Source: Syntrophomonas sp. DTU019 (lineage in GTDB: Bacteria > Bacillota > Syntrophomonadia > Syntrophomonadales > Syntrophomonadaceae). From it: DNA of 64,000 nucleotides. The stretch lies in NCBI GenBank assembly GCA_913757435.1, contig CAJYDM010000002.1, forward strand, positions 310,001-374,000, in the 5' to 3' direction. The notes under the pieces were generated by a model, which saw nothing but the letters and a program-made list of their open reading frames with translations, ran no database searches and was not told the origin of the DNA. Positions 36,507-46,611 of this stretch are shown piece after piece (the stretch's first letter is position 1; every line of letters begins with the position of its first letter). Position numbers and translations under genes: made by a program.

Positions 36507-37796
36507 TTATCTGCGGATCAGATCCGCCGCGACGGCCTGGCACCTTTCCAGTACCTCTTGTTCGTCAAAAGTAGTGATCTGGCGCTGTTTCATAATTATT
36601 TGGCCGTCCACTATCACCGTGTCGACATCGGAGGCCTGGGCCGAGTAAATGATATTGGCCACTATGTCATAACGCGGTATCATATGGGCTGCAGTAAGGT
36701 TAATGAGGATCAGGTCCGCTTTATAGCCGGGCTTGAGCATACCTATCTCGCCCAGGCCCAGGGCCTTAGCACCTAGCGTGGTAGCCATCTCCAGGACCTG
36801 ATAGGCGGGCAGGACGGTGGGATCCATAGTGCTCACCTTATGCAGCAAGGCACAACTGCGCATCTCCTCGATCATGTCCAGATTGTTGTTACTGGAGGCA
36901 CCGTCGGTGCCCAGGCCAACTGCAACGCCCGCCCTTAGCAGCTCCGGAACCGGGGCGATGCCGCTGGCCAGTTTCATATTGCTCTCCGGATTATGGGCCA
37001 CACCTACCTGATACTGTTTTAGGATGGCGATATCATCCGGACCCAAGTGAACGCAATGCGCTGCCAGGGTGGGCCGGGAGAAAACACCGCTATTAAGCAT
37101 CAGTTGGACAGGCGACATGCCGTATTGGTTTTGGATATCTTCCACTTCCTGGCGAGTCTCAGCGATATGTATATGCAGCCCGGTATCGAGTTCTTCTGCC
37201 AATGCCACTACCTTTTGCAGGTATTCCGGCGGACAGGTATAAGGGGCATGCGGCCCCAGGACGAAACGGATCCGTCCGTTAGCCGCCTGATGCCATTGTT
37301 CTACTAAACGGCGGCTGTCATCCAGGGCCGCTTGACTGTCCGGAGAAACCCCGATCATGCCGCGGCTTAATACCGCCCGTATACCGGTTTGCTCTACCGC
37401 TTGGGCGGCCCGGCTCATAGCAAAGTACATATCATTGAAGGTGGTAGTGCCGGATTTTATCATCTCGGTTATGGCCAGCATAGTGCCCCAGTATATATCA
37501 TCATCATTGAGTTTGGCTTCCAGAGGCCAAATCTTGGTGGACAGCCAATCCATCAGGGGAAGGTCGTCAGCATAACCCCTGAGCAAGGTCATGGCCGCAT
37601 GGGTATGGGTATTTATCAAACCAGGCAGAGCGACCTTTCCAGTGCCATCGATGGTCTGTTCATAATTCCCCTGAGGGGCAGCTCCGGAACCGACCTCGGC
37701 GATGAGATCGCCTTTGATAAGCAAATATCCCTTTTCAATATAGCTATCCTGGCCGTTCATAGCGAGGATAGCTATATTATCGATAAGAATTGACAT
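36507..37796 (-). CDS. mtaD: 5-methylthioadenosine / S-adenosylhomocysteine deaminase
   Basis: The 429-residue amidohydrolase has metal sites HTHAAM and HIHIAETRQE and the downstream AHCVHLG and LGTDGASSNN motifs. It deaminates MTA, SAH and often 5'-deoxyadenosine to the inosine forms. It is the fourth gene of the salvage operon (mtnP, mtnA, aldolase, mtaD). The ATG follows GGAGGTTTTATAAAG. Substrate choice cannot be fixed from sequence. Confidence 0.9.
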   Translation of the reverse strand: MSILIDNIAILAMNGQDSYIEKGYLLIKGDLIAEVGSGAAPQGNYEQTIDGTGKVALPGLINTHTHAAMTLLRGYADDLPLMDWLSTKIWPLEAKLNDDDIYWGTMLAITEMIKSGTTTFNDMYFAMSRAAQAVEQTGIRAVLSRGMIGVSPDSQAALDDSRRLVEQWHQAANGRIRFVLGPHAPYTCPPEYLQKVVALAEELDTGLHIHIAETRQEVEDIQNQYGMSPVQLMLNSGVFSRPTLAAHCVHLGPDDIAILKQYQVGVAHNPESNMKLASGIAPVPELLRAGVAVGLGTDGASSNNNLDMIEEMRSCALLHKVSTMDPTVLPAYQVLEMATTLGAKALGLGEIGMLKPGYKADLILINLTAAHMIPRYDIVANIIYSAQASDVDTVIVDGQIIMKQRQITTFDEQEVLERCQAVAADLIRR

Positions 37797-37865
37797 CTTT
37801 ATAAAACCTCCTTAACATCCCCCGGCCGATTTAAGCACTATTGAACCATACCTACCGCAGCCCAG

Positions 37866-38519
37866 TTATTTCTTCTGGCCGTAGTTCTTAAAGCCCTGAT
37901 GAAGCCGATTGATTTCCTCTTCCGGCAGACTGGGAACAGAACCCAGCATATGCGCATAGAGAGCTATCTGGGCAGTCTGTTCGGTGACATAGCATATTCT
38001 CAAGGCCTGGGATACTGTGTTCGCGCAGCCGATCACACCGTGATGAGCTAGCAAAGCTGCACAACCTGCTGTTCCCAGAGTCTGTACCGCATATTCCCCC
38101 AATTTGCGGCTGCCGGCCAGGGCATAGGGCACGACCGCTATCTCATGGCCGATCGCCTGGGCGGTCTCTTCAAGTATCACCGGAATAGACCTGCCAGCCA
38201 CGGCAAAAGCGGTAGCAAATGGGCTGTGAACGTGTACAATGGCATGCACATCGGGTCGGGCTTTATATATCGCCAGGTGCAGCGGGGTCTCACTGGACGG
38301 CTTAAAGCTCCCTTCCAAGACCTGGCGGTCGTAATCCACTACCACCATATCCTCAGCGGTCATACTGCCATAATCCATCCCGCTGGGGGTAATCACAAAA
38401 CCTTCTACATCCCTGCTGCGGGCACTGACATTTCCCCAGGTGCCGATCACCATTCCGCTTGCGGCGATTTCTCGGGCTGCATTCAAAACCTCTTGCCGGG
38501 CTTGTATAGAACTGATCAC
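37866..38519 (-). CDS. Class II aldolase/adducin family protein, probable 5-(methylthio)ribulose-1-phosphate aldolase
   Basis: The 217-residue protein has the class II aldolase zinc motif HVHS and the later HHGVIG, with GTWGNVSARS at the phosphate end. In the operon it follows mtnA, so the substrate is probably the (methylthio- or deoxy-)ribulose-1-phosphate made there, cleaved to DHAP and an aldehyde. GTG at 38519 lies downstream of GGAAGGACGGTGAGG and leaves a 4-bp gap to mtnA; the ATG at 38561 would overlap it by 38 bp. The dehydratase MtnB is an alternative family member. Confidence 0.78.
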   Translation of the reverse strand: MISSIQARQEVLNAAREIAASGMVIGTWGNVSARSRDVEGFVITPSGMDYGSMTAEDMVVVDYDRQVLEGSFKPSSETPLHLAIYKARPDVHAIVHVHSPFATAFAVAGRSIPVILEETAQAIGHEIAVVPYALAGSRKLGEYAVQTLGTAGCAALLAHHGVIGCANTVSQALRICYVTEQTAQIALYAHMLGSVPSLPEEEINRLHQGFKNYGQKK

Positions 38520-38523
38520 CCCC

Positions 38524-39561
38524 TCACCGTCCTTCCTTGAGTCTCTGCAGTTCTTCCGCAAATGGAGCCTTGATAACGCCGCCTTCGGTGATTATGCCGC
38601 TTATCAAATTATGCGGGGTCAAATCAAAGGCAGGGTTGAATACTTCCACCTCAGGGACTGTGAGGTAAGTGGCAGCACAACACCTGACTTCATCCTGGCT
38701 GCGTTCTTCGATAGTAATAGCCTCCCCGTCAGGTAGACTGATATCGACGGTGGATAAGGGGGCAGCCACATAGAATGGGATCTTATGGTATTTAGCCAAG
38801 ACAGCCAGAGAGAATGTGCCGATTTTGTTGGCGGTGTCGCCATTAGCTGCGATGCGGTCCGCACCTACGATGACGGCATCCACCTTACCCAGTTTCATCG
38901 TATAGCCTGCCATATTATCAGTGATCAATGTCACCGGGATATTATCCTGCATCAACTCCCACACCGTCAGGCGGGCACCTTGCAGCACCGGGCGGGTTTC
39001 ACATGCCCACACCATATTTACTTTGTTGCGCGCACAGGCTGCACGTATTACTCCCAGGGCGGTTCCATAACCGCAGGTAGCAAGATGTCCGGCGTTGCAG
39101 ATGGTCATGATTCGGGAGTCAGCCGCCAACAGAGCCTCTCCATTAGCTCCAATAGCCCGATTCACTGCTATATCCTCTTCATACATACATTGGGCTTCTT
39201 CCAGCAAGCGGCTAGCCACCTGCTGCAGCCCAGCCCGCTTTTCATAGCGGTACAGCTTTTCCATCCGTTTTAAGGCCCAGAACAGGTTAACCGCAGTAGG
39301 CCGAGTCGATGCCAGCAAATCACGATTATACTCAAAGTATGTATCCATACCGCTGACCGGGCCCTGGTAACGCAGCATGGACAAGGCTAGGCCAAATGCC
39401 GCTACCACCCCGATGAGCGGAGCCCCGCGCACCTTCATGGAGCGTATCGCCTGGGCCACCTCCTCTGGCGTATGGCAGCGGTGGAAATGAACTTCCCCGG
39501 GCAGCTTGCTCTGGTCCAGAACCACTACGGCATCATTGTCGAAGCGCACTGTCTCTATCAT
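38524..39561 (-). CDS. mtnA: Methylthioribose-1-phosphate isomerase
   Basis: The 345-residue protein has the MtnA signatures RGAPLIGV, TICNAGHLAT, DNMAGYTMK and VGADRIAANGDTANKIGT, with Cys and Asp catalytic residues in the second and fourth. It converts 5-methylthioribose-1-phosphate to the ribulose form. Its ATG overlaps the mtnP stop by 4 bp, showing translational coupling. Confidence 0.94.
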   Translation of the reverse strand: MIETVRFDNDAVVVLDQSKLPGEVHFHRCHTPEEVAQAIRSMKVRGAPLIGVVAAFGLALSMLRYQGPVSGMDTYFEYNRDLLASTRPTAVNLFWALKRMEKLYRYEKRAGLQQVASRLLEEAQCMYEEDIAVNRAIGANGEALLAADSRIMTICNAGHLATCGYGTALGVIRAACARNKVNMVWACETRPVLQGARLTVWELMQDNIPVTLITDNMAGYTMKLGKVDAVIVGADRIAANGDTANKIGTFSLAVLAKYHKIPFYVAAPLSTVDISLPDGEAITIEERSQDEVRCCAATYLTVPEVEVFNPAFDLTPHNLISGIITEGGVIKAPFAEELQRLKEGR

Positions 39562-40352
39562 AATTTAACCTTTACCTCATCGAGAATGCGCGCACAGTCG
39601 CATCCTGTGTCCTGGGCCTCGATGTGCAAGGCGCTCTCCAATAGGAGTTTGCGTACTGCGGAGGTGTTGTTCTTCATAACTTCATAAACCTCACTGTGGG
39701 TCAGTATGGTCGGTGAAATGCCGGCAGCAAAATTGGTGATGGTGGCAACAGTGGCATAACACATGCCCAATTCCCGTGCCAGGCAGACTTCGGGTACACT
39801 GGTCATACCCACCACATCGCCCCCCAGCAGTTTATACACCGAGATTTCGGCAGCAGTCTCAAAGCGGGGGCCTTCTGTGCAGACATATACCCCACCGTTA
39901 ATAACCGTATAATTCAGATTATTTGCCGCCTGTACCAGGGCAGACCTGAGGCGGGGGCAGTAAGGGACAGTCATATCACAATGCACCACTCCCATATCAC
40001 CACCTTCATAGAAGGTGCTGGGACGTGACTTGGTGAAGTCCAGGAATTGGTCCACCAGCACAAATTGGCCGGGTCTGAAATCATAATTCAGTGAGCCCAC
40101 GGCGGCAGTGGCGAGAATATTCCTTACTCCTAATTTGTACAAAGCCAAGATATTGGCCTGATAATTTATCAGGTGCGGCGGTACGCTATGCTTGGACCCA
40201 TGCCTGGGTATAAAGGCCAATTCAATCCCCTGGTGAGTTCCGATGGTAATTGCCACGGCCCCATAGCGGGTTTCTTGAAGTACCTCGCGGCGGTTTTCAA
40301 AGGCATCTGGATTGTATATCCCTGTGCCTCCAATAATGGCTGTCTTGATCAA
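39558..40352 (-). CDS. mtnP: S-methyl-5'-thioadenosine phosphorylase
   Basis: The 264-residue protein matches PNP/MTAP family II with FIPRHGSKHSVPPHLINY, EGPRFETAAEI and VGMTSVPEVCLARE. It cleaves MTA (or the inosine form) phosphorolytically to adenine and methylthioribose-1-phosphate. It opens the four-gene salvage run, 26 bp downstream of ftsY. Whether the adenine or hypoxanthine nucleoside is preferred cannot be told; the deaminase gene nearby makes the inosine form possible. Confidence 0.92.
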   Translation of the reverse strand: MIKTAIIGGTGIYNPDAFENRREVLQETRYGAVAITIGTHQGIELAFIPRHGSKHSVPPHLINYQANILALYKLGVRNILATAAVGSLNYDFRPGQFVLVDQFLDFTKSRPSTFYEGGDMGVVHCDMTVPYCPRLRSALVQAANNLNYTVINGGVYVCTEGPRFETAAEISVYKLLGGDVVGMTSVPEVCLARELGMCYATVATITNFAAGISPTILTHSEVYEVMKNNTSAVRKLLLESALHIEAQDTGCDCARILDEVKVKL

Positions 40353-40378
40353 ATTAATTCCTCCTTATGGAAATACTA

Positions 40379-41599
40379 TTATGACTGAACATTGTTGTGG
40401 TCGGTGTCAAACAGCGCTTGAGCGAATAAGCCAGGGTCAAAATCCCTTAAATCATCCAAAGTTTCTCCGATACCGATCAACTTGACGGGCATATCCAGCT
40501 CCTGGGCGATAGCCAGTACGATACCACCTTTGGCGGTGCCATCCAGCTTGGTGAGTATAATGCCGGTAACTCCGGTGGCTTCCTGAAATATGCGTGCTTG
40601 ACTGATGGCATTCTGTCCGGTAGTGGCATCTAAAACCAACAAGACCTCCTGAGGCTCCTGGCCGATCTCCCGATCTATAATTTTTCTCACCTTGGATAGT
40701 TCTTTCATGAGGTTGGTTTTATTCTGCAAGCGTCCGGCGGTATCGATAATGAGTATATCGGCCTGGCGCGCCCGGGCAGCATTGATGGCATCAAAAACCA
40801 CCGCTCCGGGGTCGGCCCCCTCCTGATGCTTGATCAGTTCCACCCCTACCCGGTCGGCCCAAATCTGCAACTGATCGATGGCAGCGGCTCTAAAGGTATC
40901 GGCCGCCGCCAGGATCACACTTTTCCCCTCCTGTTTAAACCTGTAAGCCAGTTTAGCTATGGAAGTGGTTTTTCCAGCCCCATTTACTCCCACCACCATT
41001 ATTATGGCAGGCTGTGCACCGCCCAGATTGAGAGTCTGAGCATTTTGCAGCAGATTGGTCACTTCTTGTTGAATCAGAGCCAGCACCTCATTGGCATCGT
41101 TGATGCGCTGCTTTTTGGCGGACTGACGTATTTTGGCCACCAGTTCCACCGAGGTGTTCATACCCACATCGGCCTGTATCAGTATTTCTTCAAGTTCTTC
41201 CCAAAAGTCATCGTCTAATTTGCGGGTATTTTTAACCAGCTCCTGAATCTTGCCAGCCAGGTTTTCGCGGGTTTTACTTAGCCCTTGTTTAAATCGCTGC
41301 AGGAAGTTCAACCGCGGTTTGGGTTCCACAGCAGCGGAGGTTGTGGCATCCTGATCTGCCCCCAAATACTCGGCTTCAGGGCGGGGGGTCTCTTCCCCTT
41401 CCGCTGTTAGTCTCTGGTCCGCCTGGTCTTCACATTCCAGGTTATCCCCTGCCGCTGCAGGGGTTTCTTTCCGGGAAAAGGGATTGATGCGGTTTAATAG
41501 ACCGCTTTTTTCCGTCTCTACTTCAGAAGCGGGTGACGGCTTTTCCACACCGTTGTTTGGTTCTGAGCAATTCTTTTTCTTGCGATTGAAAAACGACAT
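40379..41599 (-). CDS. ftsY: Signal recognition particle receptor FtsY
   Basis: The 406-residue protein has an acidic, variable N-terminal region (about 1-100) and the SRP GTPase NG domain with [20 protein letters not shown] and [10 protein letters not shown]. FtsY docks ribosome-SRP complexes at the membrane. It is 31 bp downstream of smc, as in many Firmicutes. Confidence 0.96.
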   Translation of the reverse strand: MSFFNRKKKNCSEPNNGVEKPSPASEVETEKSGLLNRINPFSRKETPAAAGDNLECEDQADQRLTAEGEETPRPEAEYLGADQDATTSAAVEPKPRLNFLQRFKQGLSKTRENLAGKIQELVKNTRKLDDDFWEELEEILIQADVGMNTSVELVAKIRQSAKKQRINDANEVLALIQQEVTNLLQNAQTLNLGGAQPAIIMVVGVNGAGKTTSIAKLAYRFKQEGKSVILAAADTFRAAAIDQLQIWADRVGVELIKHQEGADPGAVVFDAINAARARQADILIIDTAGRLQNKTNLMKELSKVRKIIDREIGQEPQEVLLVLDATTGQNAISQARIFQEATGVTGIILTKLDGTAKGGIVLAIAQELDMPVKLIGIGETLDDLRDFDPGLFAQALFDTDHNNVQS

Positions 41600-41630
41600 G
41601 GTCTCATCCTTTCGATATGGTCAGACTGGT

Positions 41631-44600
41631 TTAACCCGCCTTGATGGGAACATCTTCTAAAGACAGAGTGTACACCCCGCTGATCCCTTTCTCAGCCATG
41701 GTGACCCCATATATAGTATTGCCGCATTCGATAGTGGTTTGGCGATGCGTGACCACAATAAACTGGGTTTCCTGGCACATACCATGCAGAAAACCAGTAA
41801 AGCGCTTCAGGTTGGTTTCATCCAGGGCGGCATCGATTTCATCCAGTAAACAGAAGGGCACCGGTTTAAGGCGGATCAAGGCAAATAGGAACGCAATGCA
41901 GGTCAGGGCCCGTTCCCCGCCTGACAGCAGGTGCAGTGACTGCACCTTTTTACCCGGTATTTTAACCTCGATGTCCACACCGGCATCCAGATCGGGACCG
42001 GCCTGGAGGAGCAGGCGCCCCTCACCGCCATTGAACATTTCGGTAAAGGTTTGGGCGAAGCTGTGGTTGGCCAAAGCCATGAATTGAGCGAAATCCCGGG
42101 CCATAAGCCGTTCAGTGTCTTTTAGCAGATCCAGCAGCGAGGACCTGGCCTCGCCTAAGTCCTGGTATTGCTTTTCCAAAAAGGTCAACCTGGTATCCAA
42201 GGCCTGGCTTTCTTCAATGGCAGAAACATCAACCGGCCCCAGAGCTTCCAGCTTTTCTTTCAATTCTCTGAGTTCATGCCTAATATTTCGCAATTCTGAC
42301 GGTTTTATCTCCCGGGTCTCGATCTCAGTTACCGGTATTTCACCAATTTTCTCCTGCCACTGCCCATACATTCCACCCAGTTCGGTCTCCAATCTGGCCA
42401 GGTTTAATTCCAACTGGCGGATACCCTGCTCCATTTTCTCCATTTCAGCAGCTGCCGGTTCCAGACTGTTTTTCAGATCACTGACCTCATTTCTGCACTG
42501 CGTTTCCTTGTTTTTAAGCACTTCCATCTCTTTCCGTTGCGATTCCGCAGTGGTGCAATACTGCTGTATCTTCTTTTCCAGGTCAGCTATTTTCCCAGTT
42601 TCAACCTCGATATTGTTCCTTAAGCGAGCCATCAGGTCCTGGGTCTCCTGCCAGGACAGTTGATATGACCTTTTCACTGCTTCAAATTGGAGCAGATTCT
42701 TATGACTATTTTCCAGCTCACGTTGTTTCATTTGTAATTGTTCGCGGTAGGATGAGGAACGCTCTTTCAACACCCCCAGATCCTGGCGCATTTTGATGAG
42801 GCTTTCTTTCTGTTCTTCAAGCTGGCTGGAGTCTTCATACTGCTGCTGCTGCAGGGCTTCATATATCTTTTCCAGAGCGGTCAGGTCGCCTTTGATCTGC
42901 ACCACCTCTTCCTGCAGGCGCGACATTTCACGGCTGGACTCCTGGCTCTGTTCCATCCAGTGGTGCATTTCTTCATCCCCCGCAGCCAACTGGGCCTGGA
43001 GCCAGTCTTTTTTTAAAGTATGTTCTATATACTCCTTTTTTAATTGCTGGGCTTGTTGCTCGCTGGCCTGCAACTTAGCCAGGGCTGAATCCAGGGCCTG
43101 CTGCGAGTGCTCCATCTGCACTTGCAGTTCCTGTAATCGGGCGGTGAGCTTATTCTCTTCGGCACGTCGCTGCAGCCGAGTCGGACCACGGTCAGCAGCC
43201 GTGCCTCCACTCATGGCCCCGCCGGGATTGATTATGTCCCCTTCCAGGGAAACCAGAATCCAAGGATAGTTTACTTTTCTGAAAACCTGTATGCCATGCT
43301 GCAGGCTGTCGACTACCAGTATCCTGCCCAACAAATATTCTGCCACCGACTGGTATCGGGGAAGGCATTTGACCAGGCGATCAGCGCTTCCCAACACACC
43401 CTTGAAAGCCAAAGCCCGGTCCAGCACCTCTGGCGGCACCCGGCGTATCCTGAGATTGTCCAGGGGGAGGCAGGTTACCCGGCCACGGCGCCTGTTCTTA
43501 AGCAGTTCTATAGCCTGACGGGCATCCGCACTACTTTCTACCACGATGTTCTCCATGCTCCGGCCTGCAGCGATCTCAATAGCCGTCTCTAACCCCGGAG
43601 GTACCTCCAGGATTTCTCCCACTACACCCAGAATACCCTTCAGCTCCCTTTGGGCGGCCCATTGCATCACAGCTTTTACACCTGGTGCATAGCCGCTGAA
43701 GCTCTCTCTGAGCCCTTTCAGGCTCTCCAAGCGGGTGCTATTAAGGCTGAATTCCCGGCGCTGCTCTTGCACCAGCTTTTCTAATGCTGCAACCTCACTT
43801 GCGGCCTCATTCCTGGAGCTTGCGGCCTTATCGCCAGCTTCTTGCAGTTCTTCCATAAGCTGTTCCAAATGGCTTTTATCCTCCAGGTAAACGGCCGCTC
43901 TGTCTTTAGCCTGCCTTAATTGCTGCTCCAACTGTTCTAATTGGGTTTCCAATCTGAATTTTCTTTCCTGTTGCTTATGCAGATACTCCCGTTTCTCCTG
44001 TATGGAATTTTTTATCCGGCTCTCTTCCCGGGTATGAGCAAACAGGTTAGCCTTCTCGGCCTCGAAGCGCTCTGTCTCCAGAGCTAGAGACTGTTCCAGG
44101 CTAATGCTGTCCTGCTCGATCGCCTGGCATTGTTTCTCCAGGTCTTGATAGGTTTGCTGCTGGGCGGCGTAGTCCTCCCGTTTGCCGATCAGATCCTGGT
44201 CAATCTTCTCCAACTGGGCTGCGTATTTACGAGCATCAGTCTCTACGCTATGTAGTCTCTCCCCGTAGTTGTGAATGCGTTCTTGGCTCAACTGGGTGGC
44301 GGCACGCAGTTCGCTCACATGGGCCTGAATTTCATACAATTGCTCTGCGGCTTGCTGGGCTTCCATACGGAGGCCCTCCAATTGGGCCTCTTTTTCCTGC
44401 AGGCAGCTAGCCTCTTGCAGCTGCTGTTCACGAAGCAGTTGCCAGGCCTGGCTGCGCTCCCTCAAATCTGTACGGCGTACTGCCAGGTCCCTTTCCAGTC
44501 TGTTAATCTCTGCCGCCAGAAGGGTCTTTTCCAGCCCCTCGGCTCGTTGTTGGTAATCCAGGTACAAGTTGGCCTTAGCTGCCTTTTGCCGCAGTTCCAG

Positions 44601-45206
44601 GCTCCGCTCACGCATTTCCTGCAACAGGTCGGCGAGGCGAATCAGATCCTGGGCAGTAGCTTCCAGCCGCCGGTTCACCTCTTCGCGTTGCTGACGATGC
44701 TTGATTATCCCTGAGGCTTCCTCCAAAATAAGGCGCCGCTCCAAGGCCTGAGCATTGAGGAGTTGATCAAGCTCGCCCTGACTGATAATGGCGTATCCTT
44801 TGCGGCCCAAACCGGTGCCGGCAAACAACTCATGGATATCCTTCATGCGCACCCGCGAGCGGTTGATGGCAAACTCGCTCTCTCCAGTTCTGAATAGCTT
44901 GCGGGACAGGTCTATCTCCGTATAATCCAGTGGCAGGAACCCGTCGCCATTATCGATCACCATCTCTACCAGGGCCATACCCTGAGCCCGTTTGCTGTCC
45001 GTACCACAGAAGATGATATCTTCACCTTTTTGCCCGCGCAGATTGCGGATGTTGTTCTCTCCCAAGACCCAGCGCACCGCGTCCACCACATTGCTTTTGC
45101 CGCAGCCATTCGGTCCTACCACAATATTAATGCCGGGTTCAAAATGGATAGAAGTATACTCGGCAAAAGACTTAAAGCCTTTGATATCCAGGCGCTTTAA
45201 ATACAC
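41631..45206 (-). CDS. smc: Chromosome segregation protein SMC
   Basis: The 1191-residue protein shows the SMC plan: N-terminal Walker A (GPNGCGKSNVVDAVRW), long coiled coil, hinge (about residues 510-660), coiled coil, and C-terminal signature LSGGERALTCIAF and Walker B (CLLDEIDAALDE). It condenses and segregates the chromosome with ScpA and ScpB, encoded elsewhere. The length is typical. Confidence 0.97.
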   Translation of the reverse strand: MYLKRLDIKGFKSFAEYTSIHFEPGINIVVGPNGCGKSNVVDAVRWVLGENNIRNLRGQKGEDIIFCGTDSKRAQGMALVEMVIDNGDGFLPLDYTEIDLSRKLFRTGESEFAINRSRVRMKDIHELFAGTGLGRKGYAIISQGELDQLLNAQALERRLILEEASGIIKHRQQREEVNRRLEATAQDLIRLADLLQEMRERSLELRQKAAKANLYLDYQQRAEGLEKTLLAAEINRLERDLAVRRTDLRERSQAWQLLREQQLQEASCLQEKEAQLEGLRMEAQQAAEQLYEIQAHVSELRAATQLSQERIHNYGERLHSVETDARKYAAQLEKIDQDLIGKREDYAAQQQTYQDLEKQCQAIEQDSISLEQSLALETERFEAEKANLFAHTREESRIKNSIQEKREYLHKQQERKFRLETQLEQLEQQLRQAKDRAAVYLEDKSHLEQLMEELQEAGDKAASSRNEAASEVAALEKLVQEQRREFSLNSTRLESLKGLRESFSGYAPGVKAVMQWAAQRELKGILGVVGEILEVPPGLETAIEIAAGRSMENIVVESSADARQAIELLKNRRRGRVTCLPLDNLRIRRVPPEVLDRALAFKGVLGSADRLVKCLPRYQSVAEYLLGRILVVDSLQHGIQVFRKVNYPWILVSLEGDIINPGGAMSGGTAADRGPTRLQRRAEENKLTARLQELQVQMEHSQQALDSALAKLQASEQQAQQLKKEYIEHTLKKDWLQAQLAAGDEEMHHWMEQSQESSREMSRLQEEVVQIKGDLTALEKIYEALQQQQYEDSSQLEEQKESLIKMRQDLGVLKERSSSYREQLQMKQRELENSHKNLLQFEAVKRSYQLSWQETQDLMARLRNNIEVETGKIADLEKKIQQYCTTAESQRKEMEVLKNKETQCRNEVSDLKNSLEPAAAEMEKMEQGIRQLELNLARLETELGGMYGQWQEKIGEIPVTEIETREIKPSELRNIRHELRELKEKLEALGPVDVSAIEESQALDTRLTFLEKQYQDLGEARSSLLDLLKDTERLMARDFAQFMALANHSFAQTFTEMFNGGEGRLLLQAGPDLDAGVDIEVKIPGKKVQSLHLLSGGERALTCIAFLFALIRLKPVPFCLLDEIDAALDETNLKRFTGFLHGMCQETQFIVVTHRQTTIECGNTIYGVTMAEKGISGVYTLSLEDVPIKAG

Positions 45207-45498
45207 TCTGTTCCTCCGTGTGTTACAGTTCCGCTTACAAATGCAGATCTTATTGCTGCAGCCCCTGCTGCATCGTCTTGCTCAGCGCCGGCCTTCTTCC
45301 CGCTCTTGTCCGCAGTGGTCGCCGCTTAAGGCCGGTGCAATAAAAACTGCGTTTTTGTAGCCCAAGCCAGTGATATGGCTTTGCTGGTATTTATTAGTTA
45401 AACAAAAGCCTGGTAAATACCTGCCCCGGTGGATAGTTTAACTGCGGTTTCGTTAAAACCGACCGGGGTTTGACACACGACCGGGTTTGCTCGGCTGG
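45207..45498. other. Gap between radical SAM gene and smc with nested hairpin
   Basis: Outer arms CCCCGGT and ACCGGGG surround inner arms CGGTTT and AAACCG at about 45423-45471. No gene is seen and no T-run follows, so it may be a leader structure for smc. Confidence 0.4.
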
Positions 45499-46611
45499 TT
45501 AGAGTTGGGCTGCATCATAGGGGAGCAAACCCTTGTCGATCATTGACCGGATAAATTCCCCCCGCTTAAGCGTCAGCTTCTTGATCTGCCCAGGAAATTC
45601 CATGGCTATCTCGTCTAAAGCCACCTCTGCGCTGGGCCTGACCTTGAGCGGTTCCAGTCCCAATTCCTGCTTTAAGGCCTTTAGGTTGCTGCGCTGCTGT
45701 CCAACCATCCGGGAGACATCGCGGGGATTGACCAGAATATTGATGGGCCCGTGCAGTCCCGGCTGGCTTTGCGCAGCGTGCAGCAGTTCTTTAGCCTGCA
45801 GCATAAATATATATTGTTGTACCAGTTCCCCAAAGGCGGGATGATACGGTCCGGCCAGTACGGTCTGCTCAGATTGTAGTTCCTGGCTGGGTTGCAGACC
45901 CAGCCGTATGACCGGGATACCACCGTATTGAAACATCAAAAGCATTTGCGCCGCAGTGGTTATGGCCTCATGCAGGGGCAATTCCCGATAGCATCCCTGT
46001 TGCCAGTGATCGGCCAGTACGGTCCCGGCTATCACCAAGGTGGGGTAGATCCTGACCATGTCCGGCTTAAGCCTTATCGCGACCAGAGTGCTGTACAGGT
46101 CCTTAGCACGCTCATCATGAGGCAGACCAATCATTAACTGAATACCCAGTTTAAATCCATATTCTTTGACTAACCGGCTCGAATCAACAGCCTGTGCCGC
46201 TACAGTTCCTCGTCCCGCGGCCGCCAGGACTTGGTCGTCAAAAGACTGCACTCCCAATTCGATGACGGTTACTCCCCGCTTCTTTAATCGCTTCAGTGTA
46301 GCGGCATCGATTCCATCCGGCCGGGTGGACAACCTCAGGCCACTCACTATGCCCTGACGCAGATACGGTCTTGCTGCCTCCAGATAGGCTTCCTGCAGGG
46401 ATACGTCCATCATGGTAAAACTGCCCCCGAAAAATGCGATCTCTATCTCGCTTCCGGGAGCAATAGTGGATAAATACCGCTCAACCATCTCTGGGATGCT
46501 GGAGGGGGAAAGGGGTTCAAGCTGGGAGGCTATTTGTCTTTGATTGCAGAATATGCATGTAAACGGGCACCCCACATGGGGGATAAAAATCGGGATATTT
46601 ATGTGCCTCAT
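45499..46611 (-). CDS. Radical SAM protein, Elp3-like
   Basis: The 370-residue protein begins MRHINIPIFIPHVGCPFTCIFCNQ with the radical SAM CxxxCxxC cluster and has EIAFFGGSFTMMD, a segment shared with Elp3-type radical SAM proteins. The target is not known; the position between rnc and smc is conserved in related Firmicutes. ATG 46611 overlaps the rnc stop by 4 bp, indicating coupling; longer upstream starts run into rnc. Confidence 0.83.
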   Translation of the reverse strand: MRHINIPIFIPHVGCPFTCIFCNQRQIASQLEPLSPSSIPEMVERYLSTIAPGSEIEIAFFGGSFTMMDVSLQEAYLEAARPYLRQGIVSGLRLSTRPDGIDAATLKRLKKRGVTVIELGVQSFDDQVLAAAGRGTVAAQAVDSSRLVKEYGFKLGIQLMIGLPHDERAKDLYSTLVAIRLKPDMVRIYPTLVIAGTVLADHWQQGCYRELPLHEAITTAAQMLLMFQYGGIPVIRLGLQPSQELQSEQTVLAGPYHPAFGELVQQYIFMLQAKELLHAAQSQPGLHGPINILVNPRDVSRMVGQQRSNLKALKQELGLEPLKVRPSAEVALDEIAMEFPGQIKKLTLKRGEFIRSMIDKGLLPYDAAQL

